Below are positions 12,650 to 25,476 of a stretch of DNA of 64,000 bases, in pieces. The position numbers were made by a program, and so were the translations under genes. How positions within the stretch are numbered: position 1 is the stretch's first letter; each line of letters opens with the position of its first letter. The notes under the pieces were generated by a model. The model saw only the letters and a list, made by a program, of their open reading frames with translations, was not told the origin of the DNA and ran no database searches. Origin of the DNA: Schistosoma mansoni (taxonomy: Eukaryota; Platyhelminthes; Trematoda; Strigeidida; Schistosomatidae); the NCBI RefSeq assembly GCF_000237925.1, contig NW_017386017.1:1054001-1118000 (forward strand). The letters are read 5' to 3'.

Positions 12650-13460
12650 AATTATAACTTTACACCCACGTGAGAGACCTTGTCAAATGCCTTACTTAAA
12701 TCAATGAAAATTACATCTAGTGGAATATTCCTTTTTGTAATGAGCGGGTTTGTCAAACAAGATAGGCCATTCCTAAAATCATGTTATTCTCTAGATAAAA
12801 GATTGTTCCCTCCCACATAATTCTAAAATAGTCATCCGAAAAGTCCCTTACTAGCTTGACAACTACACTGGATAAACTGACGGATCGATAGTTACCTTCT
12901 TCACGCTTTATGAACCGGACTGATTATTACGTTCTTTCGGTCTCCTGGAAGTTTGGGCTGCCATAATGAAATATTAAACAGGATCGCCAGAAGTTTATCA
13001 AATAAATTCAACAGGGTTCTCATAATCGTAGAACGAATGTCGTCAGAGCCACTGGAGTTATCTGGTTTGAGATGTTAAAGTAATCACAAGATAGTTTCTT
13101 CCACAATAACCTCAGTCTCCACCGTCAGGCTGCCATCATAAATGATTATTCCTCTCCTACCATTTTCATCAGGAAAAAATACTAAAATATTTTGATGAAG
13201 CTTCAGCTTTTGCAGTATCATTTTCTGCCGATTTCAACGGATTTTTTTAAACTTAAAGCATTAGAATCCCAGCACTTCTGTGATCTCGCTTGTTTATGTA
13301 CAAAAACAACCTTCCCGGACTATTTTCACGAACCCTAACCAGTTGTTTCTCATATAGATGTCTAGCTTTATCGACACTTTGCAGGGGTTCGTAGTCTCAC
13401 AGTAAGTGAATCTGTACTGTTCAGATCCTGCGAAAATAAACATACTTCTATGTCTTTTCC
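12650..13460 (-). mobile_element. LINE reverse-transcriptase fragment
   Basis: Minus strand. The clearest block, at 12715-12665, encodes DVIFIDLSKAFDKVSH, the catalytic Asp box of non-LTR reverse transcriptases. Upstream blocks (13050-12780) match the preceding finger region in shifted frames. It is 5'- and 3'-truncated with many stops. It resembles the CR1/jockey-like clade of the fragment at 57-58 kb more than the LINE that follows at 13710. Confidence 0.75.
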
Positions 13461-13709
13461 TACGTCTACGGATTTTCTTGACCTTTTTGGTTATCTATAG
13501 TGAATAGCTACTTAGTCTCCATGGTACTAAGCATGGTATAAGAGGCCGGGGTACCTTGCTTGTCCTACGCCCCGACAGTGTTCTCGTGAATCTCAAGCTG
13601 CCTAATCTTCTAAGGGCGATAAGACAGTGCATGACGTTATTGTTGTGTGATAGGTTCAAAGATAATTGTTTGCTACGTGCATGCAAATTCGCCCCGTTAT
13701 TGTTCTTAT

Positions 13710-16700
13710 GCCCCCAAATGCCCTGATGAGGACGAGAGTGGGGGAGGGCCGCCCTCTCTCTTGAAATGCTCTCACACTACCTCGCGTATATCGCCACAAA
13801 CAGGGAAGTCCTGCTCACTGCATTCTCGTAGTGGGGGTGTTGTTTACGAAATTTAGAGGACGAAAGGTGAATGCCTGGTGCTTTGAACAGGTCGGTATAC
13901 GAGGAAGGTACACCTAGGGGAAATGGAAAACCGTGATTCCTAACCAATGGTGCACATGGTCTTCAGTATCCCGGGGGGACAAATGCCATATGAACCTAAT
14001 ATTGGTCACCAGCTACTTTGGGACTATATCTCTACTGCCTTGTAGGTCAGACCTTTAGGTTAAAGGCTGGGGAAGGGGCTCTCTAGGATAACCATTTGGT
14101 TCAGTCTGGGCACCTCGGCAGTATCACGGCCCTCACGCAAATCTAATGAGGTGACAATTACTTCACGAAATGCTATTCTTGCCTCAGTTAGAATTCAGGC
14201 AATTCACATTCACTTGATAACACTCATTTTTATTAGGCACAGAAGAGAGTCGTTTAGCTGCCCGATGGGGATTTGTTTTTCGCAGGACAGAAAAATGGGA
14301 CCGTCCACTGCAACTGTGCACATACTACAACATGTATCTGTCTAGCGATAACTTCCGGCATAGTCATCGCCGATGTGCCACCTGGCGTCCTTCCTCTGCA
14401 TCTCAAGACTGGACTCAGATTGATCACATTGCGATCAACTACCGCTGGCGTGGTTGCGCACAAGACTACCGCTGCTTTTGGAGTACCTATCTGAACTCTA
14501 ATCATGCCCTGGTCAATCCAACCTCACTATTTTTGTGCTGGATTAACTATTCTACTAAGACAACCTATAACATGCTAACTCAGACTTTTACATGAAAACT
14601 GTGTGGCAGGCATCGGATGATGAAAAAAAACTGACTGTAAAGGATATGGTTGCTATCTTACTCAACACTCTACTCTCTATATGCACTCTCTGTTATTCCT
14701 CATTCCAACCTTGACTTCCCTCCTTCATTGGAACCTACTCCACCTTGATAAATATCACAACTCATTGTTCGTTATTACTGCATTCTCTCCTCTGGAGCCC
14801 CTAATCACAGTTCACTCTTGCAACATGAGATAGTATCAATTTAATCTAATAATTTATCATACCTCCATCTGTTCCACTAATAAATGTTAAGCATTGGTTA
14901 TCGTTCATATCCAAATGCCTTGCTGCTCCTCGGTTTCTTTTTCTTTTTTTTCTCTTCAGAATCTTGCTCTGAGGGTGTGGCTATGTAACTTCTAACATCT
15001 GGAACAAGCTCGATGAACGCGCTTTCCCAAGGTCATAGCTCGAACCAGGCGCTCCACAAGCCTACTTTATAACAACTATAAACTTAAAAAGCTGCATTAC
15101 ATAAATACTTAGCACGACCGAAACCCTAATACACTTTTTGTCGAGATTGGATCTGGTATGTAACGTGGACGCCATGCCCCTTTGGAAACTATTCTTGTGA
15201 AAACACATTATATCTGAACGAATGAACTGCTATCAACTTTTATAGATTATAATTACTAAACAACCTTGCTTGGGATGCATACTGTGAACCAGTATATGTT
15301 GTAAATTGTAGATCATGCCTGTAAAAATGGCGTGTACCTGCTATTGCAGATATATATTATTATTATTATTATTATTATTCAGTGGCCGACGAATTGACCG
15401 TCATCAGCGGATCGATGTTAGCTAAATGGTTGTTACTTCTGTTGTAAGTAAGTATCGAACCGAGCAAGCTTCTAGACTAGCTACCATCCCACCGAAAAGT
15501 ATAGATGGGCATTGGTTGCAACTGCATGACGCCATGAAAATGGCGATTAAATTCACTTGCGGCATCAAGAAACGTCCCGTTTATTAGCACTGGGTTTCTT
15601 CTGGCTCCTTACGACTCATAGAAACTCGTCGGTCTACCGCGGGCAACCGTGAGTTTGATCACAAACGAAGGCTGTTACGTAATGAAATTGGGCAAAGCTT
15701 GCGTATGAACCGAGAAGCCTGGTGGTCGGAGCGTGCTAATGAGGTGGAAGCAGCAGCTGCATCTGCTAACTACCCGAAGCTCTTCCAACTCATCCGAGCC
15801 TCTGGCAGCTAGAAGTCTGGTGTGAGCGAAACAATATGTGAGGATAACGAGATGCCAATCACTAACATCTATCGACGACTTGGGCGATGGGCGGAATTCT
15901 TCGAAGAGCAGTTAACTGGCCTGTTGCTCCGGCAACGTCGATCAGATTGCCCTGTCCTCCATGGCCAGTGACGATTGCTCCATCAAACGAGGCGGAAGTC
16001 CGCAAGGAACTCCGGCTGTTAAGGCGCTACTATTACCGGGCCCAGATGACTTACCTTTGGTCCATTTTTAAAGATGGTGGTCTTAAGGAACTGACTGCGT
16101 TGTTTACAATGGTTTGGGATTTAGAGAGTGCTCCGACATCGTAGAATGAGTCGATAACTGTCCGTATCTTTAAAAAGGGTTCACGTCGTTCCTGTAACAA
16201 CACCGTCATACTTATCACAGGTCAACAATCGTAGTGTTTCTTGATATCAGGGCTGCCTTCGATTCGTTGGACAGGACTGTTCTCTGGGATTGTCTTTTGA
16301 AGAGGAGTGTGCCTGAGAAGTTTATTAACGCCTTGAAGCCCCTATTTGCTGATATCTCTGGTAGAGTGAGGGCATACAACCACCTCTCTCTATTGTTCCA
16401 TTCATGAAGTGAGGTTAGACAGGGTTGCCCAATCTCACCATTCCTCTTTAACTTTGCCATCGATACCTTCTGAAAACAATTCTGATGGATGTAAGTAATG
16501 GCAGTGTAAATCTGCTGCCTAATGAAAGACTTCTCGACCTTGAGTATAAGGAATATATCGTCTTTCTGTAAGATAATGCCCAAGCCATGCTATCGGCACT
16601 TAATCAGTTCGCAATCAGTGTCCACAGGTACGGCATGTGCTTTGCACATTCGAAATGCAAAGTACTCATACAAGACTAGCAGGACCCTGATCGTGTGCTC

Positions 16701-17620
16701 AACGTGGGTAGTGAGCAGATTGAAGTAGTTGAGAAGTTCGTGTATCTAGGTAGCTGCATAAGTGCTGGTGGTGGTGTAAGTGATGAGATTGATGCACGTA
16801 TAATGAAAGCCAGAGCGGCCTATGACAATCTGAGCCATCTTTGGCGCCTTCGTGATGTTAGTCAGGCTGTAAAAGGTCGGATCTACAACGCGTCGGTGAG
16901 AGCAGTTTTGCTCTATGCTTGTGAAACCTAGCCTCTTAGAGTTGAGGATGTTAGACGACTCTCTGTGTTCTATCATCGTTGTCTCCGAAGGACTGCTGTC
17001 ATCCAGTGGCAACAACATGTTAGTAATGCAGAGGTTCGGTATCGTGTGTTCGGGCGCAGAGACGATAATCCAATTGGTGTCACTGTCATGAAACATCGAC
17101 TTCGGTGGCTTGGAAATGTTCTACGAATGTCGTCCCAGAGAATTTCACGTCGTGCATTATTTGCCGACTCTGAGACTGTTTGGAAAAAGCGAAAAGGTGG
17201 TCAGTGTATGACATGGCTTCATGGTATGAAAGAAAGCTGCAAAGTGCTGACTTCTGTCGGTCCTCCCCGACTCCCTGACTGGTATCCGAGAGATGGTGCA
17301 ATACAGTGGTTAGAGACGTAATCAGATATGTCTCAGAACAGATGCTAGTGGCGATCCTGCTGTAATCTTCTTTTACTTTCTTGATAGAAAGTGGTTGTAG
17401 CTTTCTTGACTGAAAGAATTCTTCTAGTTGTACCTTTCTGTTTACCCCTTTATTATTACACTAACATACACTAATCTGTGGTTGTTATTGTTTTTGTTCC
17501 TTATACTAACATTACCTCCCTTTCCTCTTTCCATTCTCATTGTTTTGTGTGGTACATATATATCTGGTGCCCCCCTGTACCAATATATATATATATATTC
17601 AAATAAATAAATAAATAATA
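13710..17620 (+). mobile_element. Near end-to-end decayed LINE with nested insertion
   Basis: The 5' leader at 13710-14150 begins GCCCCCAAATGCCCTG. An endonuclease C-terminal part at 14330-14520 has WTQIDHIAINYRWRG and LNSNHALV. Then come linker and RT: 15600-15880 (AWWSERANE, KLFQLIRASG), 16222-16480 (VVFLDIRAAFDSLDRTVL, RQGCPISPFLFNF) and 16695-17321 (EKFVYLGSCISAGGG, RLRWLGNVLRMSSQR, LPDWYPRDGA). The 3' tail at 17535-17620 ends in AAATAAATAAATAATAAA. Between about 14540 and 15379 another element with an (ATT)n end interrupts it. Many stops, a missing RT finger block near 16210 and a missing endonuclease start make it inactive. The leader and tail are those of the short elements at 22-40 kb. 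Confidence 0.85.
14540..15379 (+). mobile_element. Insertion with (ATT)n tail inside the LINE
   Basis: About 840 bases with no counterpart in the LINE separate its endonuclease part from its RT linker and end in an (ATT)n run at 15354-15379, immediately before LINE coding sequence resumes. A 3' simple-repeat tail suggests a plus-strand retroposon (3' end of another LINE). Its family was not recognised and the left boundary is approximate. Confidence 0.5.
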
Positions 17621-17659
17621 AAAGGGGCATTACTAAGCTAAGGGTATATTTAAATATGT

Positions 17660-18450
17660 CCATGCCTCAATTAATGAGCTAGTACTTACTGACTAGTCAG
17701 TTGTTGCAGTTTACTACTGGATGGCCAATATTTCACGATAAAAATATAATGCTTTCGTAACTGACACAAATTTAACATAGTGAAAATCTATTTATGAACT
17801 TTAGGGTTTTCATCACGAAATTACATCAACTATAATTCAAGGACAAATTTTACATAGGAATCTGGTTAGTTCATTTACTTTACTTCTGGCGCCCTCCTTA
17901 TTTTCTTTTGTGTGAAATTCATTCACCCATATGTCTAGACAGTACTTATATTGTAGTTGGCGTCGATCCATGGATCAAAGTCCCAACTCTGTATGCCTAA
18001 CCCTAGGAATAGTATAGGAACTCTTATAAATCTGTTTGGGTCAGTATACGAGTTCGAGATGGACAATCTTTATCCATTAAGACGGGTATGTCGTTTTCCT
18101 GATTTTCAACGAGTAACATGAAGAAGGCATCAATAGATTTACTAATTACATGACTTCGGCTCACAGTTTGAAATATTGTTACTTACTTTCCCGTATGCTA
18201 TCCATATACAAAAGCTATTTTCTAAGCGAATAAAAAGTGTTTGGAAACTCACTGCTGTTATCTTAAGCTCGTCCGTAAATTAAGTTTCTACTATAAACCT
18301 TATTCAGCCAAATCCTAGTTTCGATAGTCAGGATGTCTTAATCATATGTTTTGTTATCAGTAATCGTTGACAGTTATCATTAAACGCAGTTGTATTCTAC
18401 GTTTTTACTGAACTGTCGGGTGACTTTTTCCATTATTCTTTTCTATTCCA
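17660..18450. other. Upstream region of L2HGDH
   Basis: No coding sequence was seen. It ends in a polypyrimidine tract and AG (TTTTCTATTCCAG, 18439-18451), which looks like the acceptor of a 5' untranslated exon or a spliced-leader addition site for the gene starting at 18564. Confidence 0.45.
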
Positions 18451-18563
18451 GATTCTCTTGGACATATTGCTCTTCATAATTCCTCAGCATACGACGTACT
18501 TTCTGGTTAGACGCAAATCTATCAAAGACTGAGCGTTACAACTTCACTTAATACCAAGTCAAC

Positions 18564-19919
18564 ATGTTCACCAAACTTAAAAGTTTAAACCATGTTTTGA
18601 TATCCCAAGCGTTTCGGAGAAGCTCTACCAAAGCACATACTTTCGACATAGCGATTGTTGGAGGTGGAATTGTGGGTTTAGCAACGGCTCGTGAACTAGC
18701 ACTTCGGTTTCCGAAATTTCAGTTTGCACTTCTGGAAAAAGAAGAAGAATTAGGGATGCATCAATCTGGTCATAACAGTGGTGTTATTCATGCAGGTGTT
18801 TACTACACTCCTGGCTCTCTAAAAGCTAAGCTATGCGTTGAAGGTTTGAAGAAGTCATATGAATACTTTGAAGCAAACAATGTACCTTACAAGAAATGTG
18901 GAAAATTAATCGTTGCAGTTGATGAACTAGAGCTTCCTCAACTAGAAAAGCTGTACAGTTTTGCCCAGCAAAACGGTGTACCCAATGTATCTTACATTTC
19001 AGGTGACAAGATAAGAGAAATCGAGCCTAACTGTGTTGGCTTGAAAGCAATTCATTCTCCTGAAACAGGTATAGTTGATTGGAGAACAGTAACTTTATCA
19101 TATGCCAAAAATTTCGTTGCGTCTGGTGGGATTATTTATAAGTCCTTTAAGGTGGGCGAAATATCAGAAACGAGTGAAAATGTGGATTACCCTATTTTGA
19201 TCAAGAACGTTAATAGTGGATCAAACAATTCAACTCATATTTCACAGGTCACATGTAAGTATGTGATTACTTGTACAGGTTTGCAGTCTGATCGTGTTGC
19301 TAAGATGTCTGGCTGTTCTCCAAATCCTGTCATAGTACCATTTCGAGGTGATTATCTAGTTTTGAAACCTGAAAATTCTTCTTTAATAAATGGAAATATA
19401 TATCCTGTTCCTGATTCTCGTTTCCCGTTCTTGGGTGTCCACTTCACTCCACGTTTAGATGGATCCGTTTTGCTGGGACCGAATGCTATCCTTTCATTAG
19501 ATCGGGAAGGTTATGGACGTTTCGACTTTAACTTCAAAGACTACTTTGATCTCGCATCTAGCCCTGGACTTCGGAAACTCATTTTCCGTTATTTACGTTT
19601 TGGTATAAATGAAATAATTGATGGTTTATTTATTCATCGCCAGGTCAAACGGCTTAAAAAATATGTACCTAGCTTAAATGTTAAAGATGTCGTCAGGGGC
19701 CCATCTGGAATAAGAGCCCAAGCAATTGATTCAGATGGTACGTTAGTGGATGATTTTGTAATTCATTTTGGTGATGGTGAGATTGGTAAAAGAATCATGC
19801 ATGTACGTAATGCACCATCACCAGCCGCGACAGCTTCTCTGGCTATTGGTTGTGTTCTGGCCGATAAAGCACAAGAGTACTTTGATTTATCTCTTGGTGA
19901 ATCAAGAAGTTTTGTTTAG
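18564..19919 (+). CDS. L2HGDH: L-2-hydroxyglutarate dehydrogenase, mitochondrial
   Basis: FAD-dependent enzyme of the DAO-type oxidoreductase fold that oxidises the side product L-2-hydroxyglutarate back to 2-oxoglutarate in mitochondria. It has 451 residues against about 460 in other animals and looks complete. The first ~25 residues are basic and Ser/Thr-rich with RRSST, consistent with a mitochondrial presequence. IVGGGIVGLATARE (31-44) is the dinucleotide-binding motif. SGHNSGVIHAGVYY (68-81) and RNAPSPAATASLA (415-427) are family signatures. The ATG at 18564 is the first in frame and precedes the presequence. The coding region has no intron, unusual beside the intron-rich neighbours. A splice acceptor-like site at 18439-18451 suggests a separate 5' untranslated exon or trans-splicing. 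Confidence 0.95.
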   Translation: MFTKLKSLNHVLISQAFRRSSTKAHTFDIAIVGGGIVGLATARELALRFPKFQFALLEKEEELGMHQSGHNSGVIHAGVYYTPGSLKAKLCVEGLKKSYEYFEANNVPYKKCGKLIVAVDELELPQLEKLYSFAQQNGVPNVSYISGDKIREIEPNCVGLKAIHSPETGIVDWRTVTLSYAKNFVASGGIIYKSFKVGEISETSENVDYPILIKNVNSGSNNSTHISQVTCKYVITCTGLQSDRVAKMSGCSPNPVIVPFRGDYLVLKPENSSLINGNIYPVPDSRFPFLGVHFTPRLDGSVLLGPNAILSLDREGYGRFDFNFKDYFDLASSPGLRKLIFRYLRFGINEIIDGLFIHRQVKRLKKYVPSLNVKDVVRGPSGIRAQAIDSDGTLVDDFVIHFGDGEIGKRIMHVRNAPSPAATASLAIGCVLADKAQEYFDLSLGESRSFV

Positions 19920-21930
19920 TACTCTTTGCACGTTCCTTGATGCAACTTTTACCTCTTCTGTTTTAAATTCTTTCACCTAAAAAGACACGACCTCTTGTTT
20001 CTTGTTCATTCACTTTGATTTTGCGTCTATCATCTCAGGGAAATTGAACATTACTGAGTTGTTCGTGGTTACTGTAATAATAATTCTCACTCCCTTAAAG
20101 TATCTGGTTTGTATTATTGCAAATGACCAAAAATTACGATAATTCACATTCCGAAGTAATAATTTTCATTTGCCTGATTAGCTATCGCTCAATCGATCTG
20201 ATGGTTCGAAGTTGTATCGAACTGTGTTATTTTCTTGTAAATACTAAACATATGATACTGTATCGTAAACGATTATAGGTACTCTTGTAGTCGTTAACTA
20301 ATTATAATATAGAACTATTTCTATGAATCAACAGTTTGTTTGCGACTCTATTTTTTTATACGTAGAATGTAACCGATCAACCCAACATATCACACTCGTT
20401 TACAAACTGAGTGTTATGATGAAAAGTATGCATATTTACAATCACTTATGTATTGAATATTAGCTACATAGTGTGGTTTTACGCCTTTCTTGTGATAATT
20501 CCGAAGTATTCGTATGGTATTTCAACCAAATAATGATATGAAGAATTGTACTTGTTTATGCAGATAGCAGTTTATAACCTTCCCAATCTAATTTTGGCTA
20601 CTGTATTTTTAAAACAGAAGAAATGAATCCAAAATAACTACACACACTGGTTACTAGGTAGTAACCAACATAATTTAGTACTGTTAAATTTCTATCTATC
20701 AAGATTCAGTACCGCTACTCCATATTTTAGATTTAAATCCCATTAGAATCGTAATTCACATATTAAGTTTGCAGATATACCGTACTGAATAATACCAACC
20801 AGTAAGAAGCATAGCTATTGGTTTTCTCTCTCAATCTACTATATTAATAACATCACTAACCCATTTAGTCTACTGGTCATACTGCAAGTTGATCGAAAAA
20901 AATTCAGTCAGCAATCAAAGCCAGACAGAAATGACGTAAGTCACTACATAGTGAGTTAGTAATATTTAGCTTTTCGCAATGTAAAAGACAGTTTCTAGAT
21001 TTGTAAAGTTGGTATGATCAGTAGCATAACTTGTCACGTACACGTTAGCATAGAGTTTATTAAAAGTCCATCTATAACAAGCTGACGTTTTGAGTCAACA
21101 ATAAAACAATATGATCAAAGCACACATATTCTTTGTTGTTTTCTGAGCCATAGTTCCGTCGTACCCTTGTTGTATCGTGTTTCATGTTAGTCAATGTTTA
21201 CCTTTCCATACACTTCAGTTAATTTGTTTCAATAATGAAACAAAACTCATGAGATGTAACTCAGATTTCCATATTATCCAAGCCCCGCTATGGACCTAAT
21301 ATTTGCCGTTCTTTTTATTCAGATGCACTACAAAAAGTTGTTCGGCTAATAAATAAAAAGGTGGACTAGATTTGTTAGTTTTTCATTACTCTCAATGTTC
21401 TGATTCCAGAAGCCAGCCCTATAAAAGTAGTACTTTCCAAACGGTCTAACTCTAATAACAATGTAGAAATAGAAGTACGTTGAAAACAGAAACAATAATT
21501 CGAACTAGAATCTGTTAGACACCCCGATCACTTAGGTGTAGATGAATTACACTTTGAAAAGGTAAAAGGCTATATCGATAAAAATTTGTAAACACTTTTC
21601 TCTTGTCGTCATGAGAAGCAATCTCCTCATTGTTTGTTTGGCTTCTTGTATCACACACCTGTGATATGGAGAGAAGTGGACCACTACGAACAGGCCACTT
21701 TAGAAAATGAGACATTTCTTTGTCAGTTATTTATATCGGGATCGGATAAATTTCAGGAGATAAACTCATACGATGAATATGAAACAAAGACCACCACATT
21801 TCATCGAAAAGAAATACATAATCAGTTAACATATCTTTTTAGGCATAAATAATGAACCGAACTAAATTTCTGCTTGGGAAAATGTTATAACTCGTAACCG
21901 AGTGGATTCCCTGTTAATCTATAACGTGAT
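19920..21930. other. Downstream of L2HGDH, no gene recognised
   Basis: AT-rich 3' flank. No other open frame carries a recognisable domain. Bases 21500-21900 may belong to the internal part of the LTR-type element whose LTR remnant follows, but no conserved motif supports this. Confidence 0.35.
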
Positions 21931-21934
21931 AATA

Positions 21935-22290
21935 CCGCCAATTAGAGAGCAGCGAATTATCGATCGGACCAATGACACAAGAAACCCGTACAAACAGTCT
22001 AAAGTACTTGTCGGTCCTGTTTTCTGCCTAACCCATCCAATTAAGTCCAGAACACCAATCTCAGCCTCCGCGGTATAAATTGTTTATTTCGAACATACTG
22101 GGTTTATATACCAAACAGACAGACCAAATCGTACCATAAAATAGAAAATAACATTTGTACAAGATTCGGCTGAATGTGGCTGTGAATAGGGGAGATAGTA
22201 GGTGGTAGACAGGGCATAATTCAAGAACGGCGAATTCGATGACAATAGTTCATAAGTCAAAATAAAGCTCATAATAAGGGAGACATGAAT
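21935..22290 (-). mobile_element. Partial LTR of a gypsy-like element (fossil)
   Basis: On the minus strand it contains a TATATAAACCC promoter box followed by an AATAAA signal, the arrangement of an LTR. It matches much of the plus-strand copy at 51126-51680 in order. Its upstream part is missing where the LINE-derived element at 22298 begins. It is old and broken. The family resembles schistosome gypsy-type LTRs, with no finer name claimed. Confidence 0.6.
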
Positions 22291-22297
22291 ATGAATA

Positions 22298-22755
22298 GTT
22301 TATTTATTTAACCACATAAATATTGGCGCAAAAGGGCACCAGATACATATGCGCCGCACAAATCTCATTTAATTTGTGTGAGGGCGGAGATACTGTCCGG
22401 CTGTCCAGACCGAAGCAGGTGACTTTCTTAGGGGACCACACCTGGAGCCTTTGACCTAAAGGTCTGATCCACAAGGCAGTGGAGCATCATGAGGAGATGT
22501 AGTCCCATGGTAGCCGGTGACCAACGATTGATTCATACGCCATTTTTTCCCTCAGGATACTGGAGGCAGCCCATGTGCACCATTGGTTTGGAGTGAGGGT
22601 GTCCCAACTCCCCTAGATGGACTTTTCGTGTCCACCAACCCGTTTAAAGCGCCGGACATTCGCTTTTCGTCCTCTCAATTTCGTAAACAACAGTAATGTC
22701 ACGAGAAGGCAATTAGTAGGACTCCCATGGCAGAGGCTATATACGCCCATAAGCA
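22298..22755 (-). mobile_element. LINE-derived short element, copy B (5'-truncated)
   Basis: On the minus strand its leader sequence (TCCGGCGCTTTAAAC, CCATGTGCACC reversed) leads straight into the 3' tail ending GTTAAATAAATAAAC. Its 5' ~80 bases are absent. It abuts the LTR fragment at 22290, so it may have inserted into that LTR. Confidence 0.8.
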
Positions 22756-22759
22756 CCAT

Positions 22760-25460
22760 GACTAGTTTAGTTATTTGGCAATTATACGATAAATATATGC
22801 ATAGTATTGGTTCATACATAGAACCCAAAGTTACCATTCATAATCCTTGTCGGAGAATAACAGAAAAATTGCATTAACCAGTAATGCAACACCCCATGCT
22901 TTATAGTACTTCATCAAACTAAATTTGAAAATTCAAGTACATTGGTATACGTCTAGTACTATCTTTACATTTATTGTAATGGGTTTTTCAGTTATTCAAA
23001 TCATTGACATCTCTCCTCCTTTGATGTTTTCTAATGAAATATACTTTCGACTTTTGCATTGTTATTTGTAATTCCTTTCAAGTATTGTTTCTGTTAATCT
23101 TATTTTTCGTTCTCTATGTATCCGATAGGCTAGTGCCAAATGTAACTTTTAAAGTCTGTAGTAACTTGGCATCAATTTGTAATATATATACAGAGCTTAA
23201 GGCGATTGTATTTTGTGAAAAGCATTTAAGCTGTTGGAAATATCTGTCTGGAAAAAAAACGTAATGTAGTGAACGGACATTCAGGTCGTAAAGATGAATT
23301 TATTTTTTCATGCACAATTATGCAGTAGTTTAGTAAATTATTAACATCATATGTCAAATACATCATTTGCACAACTTTCACTTGTCATTTACATCCTTCA
23401 CAATTCCTCTAATTCTGTTTTTTTTTTACTATCATTCATTTATGTTCTCTTCAGTTCACTCTACTCAATTTCCTTTTGACAAGCATTCCTTTTTCTGATT
23501 GGTATTACATATTGCTTACATCTGTCAATATAAGTAGTATACACTAGAGTGCTAGCAAATTATACAGTCTTAGTGAAAATCTAATATAGTTTATATGGTA
23601 CAATACATTCATAGGGGTTGGATAGGACATCTCAAACAGTAGATGTTACATGTATATCCTAAAGTTAATATGAACTTAGATTTATTTGTAACAATGACTG
23701 AAAGTTTATCAGTTAGTTATTGTTGTAGACTTGTTTTTTCTACTTTATGACTCATTTACTTCTGATATGTACTTAACATACTGTTTATAATGTGTATTCT
23801 TTGATTAATTATGTCATGGGTTTTCGTGTGATGTAGTATTTGTGCAATGGAGATGTTATTCAGCACAAAATCAAAATAACAGCTAATCGATAATCAGTTG
23901 TCCTAGATGACAAAATAAAGCAACTTTTGGTGTGAAAAAACTAATAAATACCATTTGATACAGTTACACCTAGTCCAGATGCGGTATGGTGAACAAGAAG
24001 TAAACTCAATGGCACCATATTTTGGTTATTAAATATGTGATCCGCATAATGATGCACTTTCTTCGTTTTATCCTTATTCAGATTACGCTGTGTCCATATA
24101 GCATAAGAACTTCTTGATTTCCTAGAAAACATCTAGTTTTATATACTACACTTCATCCCATAACTGTTTCTGGAGTGTACATTTTCGCATTTCAAGTTGA
24201 AAGTCAGGGAATTCATGCACCAATGCTATAGAAAATTGAGGTTAACATTGGGACAACGCATATAAGCGAACAATATGTTTTTCAGTTAAATGTCAGACAA
24301 TACTATGTCGCCTACATGTGTTGGTCTGGTGAATGAAATAACTTTTAACATTGTGTTATCTATATTAATTTTGTCGGACTATGTTATTTACCGTTGAATT
24401 GTGTTAACGTATCCAATAATGCAAACGTGATTTTCTTATATACACAGAGGTGGTGTCCCTTGGAAAATCATTACAACTCTGGAACTCATGAACAGCTCTT
24501 TTGTTCTAGTTTAGAATTCCCAAAAAACCACATTCACAATTTCACTTATAGTTTAGTGAACGAGAACACCAGTGGGGACAACCACATGTACTTGAACACA
24601 AAATTACAGAACATCTTAGTAAAATAAGAGAACCATACGTTGAAAATTCATTTGCAAAATATCAATCATTTGTCTCAAACTTGACTGTTCCTTTTGCAAA
24701 TATCAGTTAGTCGTTTCAGACTACATTGTTCTTTCGTCTCCACACCAGTCATTTTCTGTTGTAGTATTTCCTTCAGTCTTTTTAACCTTCTGCCGTCAGA
24801 CATTTCACTTCCGATTGACGACACCATTTATATCTGTGGACATCAGTAGCACACACCACAATAGGACCTTATTGCGAGGACAATACCATTGGAATCCAAT
24901 ATTTCAAGTGGCGAACTTCGGTGTCACCGGTTGATCACATCCTCTTAACCGACATGATTTGATTTCATAGGTTACTCATAACTATCCTTGGAAATAACTT
25001 AAAATGGTTATTGATTAGCACAGAAATTAATATTCACTTTTATATAATTATTAATAGAGGTTTAAACTATTCAGCACTAAATTTTGACTAATCTTTGTCG
25101 ATTTGTCTTCTTCCTATGTAGATTGTTAAGATGCAGCCAATTTGTCATATGTTTAACATAATAGTTCGTTTGTGGTTGTCAGTAGTATTTAGGGCGCTTG
25201 TTTAGTCCTATCTAGTACTCGTTCTAATGTGAACATCAACACTGAGATTCAAGTAAGTTCAGCTGACGAGTTATGACTTCCACTGTTAGTAGTAATTCAT
25301 TTATTTCAATATCTAGTTTCAGTTATTGGCTATTTTTTTAAACGTTATTTGGATTCCTTGTTTATTTTGTACTCTTGAAAAAGTAACTATTTGCAAACAG
25401 TTAACTACCAAATCTATCACTTATTTTTAAAAATAATAAAGTTTTCGAAATAAGACATCC
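22760..25460. other. Stretch without recognised gene
   Basis: AT-rich. Bases 25215-25275 hold a decayed SM-alpha piece. Open frames at 23034-23264 and 24394-24627 have no features of known proteins. Confidence 0.35.
25215..25275 (+). repeat. SM-alpha SINE fragment
   Basis: GTGAACATCAACACTGAGAT followed by CAGCTGACGAGT matches the middle of SM-alpha. The 3' half of the hammerhead and the tail are missing. Confidence 0.55.
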
Positions 25461-25476
25461 ACTAACTAGTATATCA

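Noticed and set aside
13495-13856. Frames on both strands just before and within the LINE leader
   Set aside because: The leader is untranslated repeat sequence, and the frames are not kept between copies.
22617-22877. Protein-coding frames in the short elements (also 25644-25868, 27562-27786, 33969-34214 and 40013-40553)
   Set aside because: A similar peptide (TGYHGTTSPHDAPLPCG) recurs only because the repeat recurs. Frames start and stop at different places and include the untranslated LINE tail.
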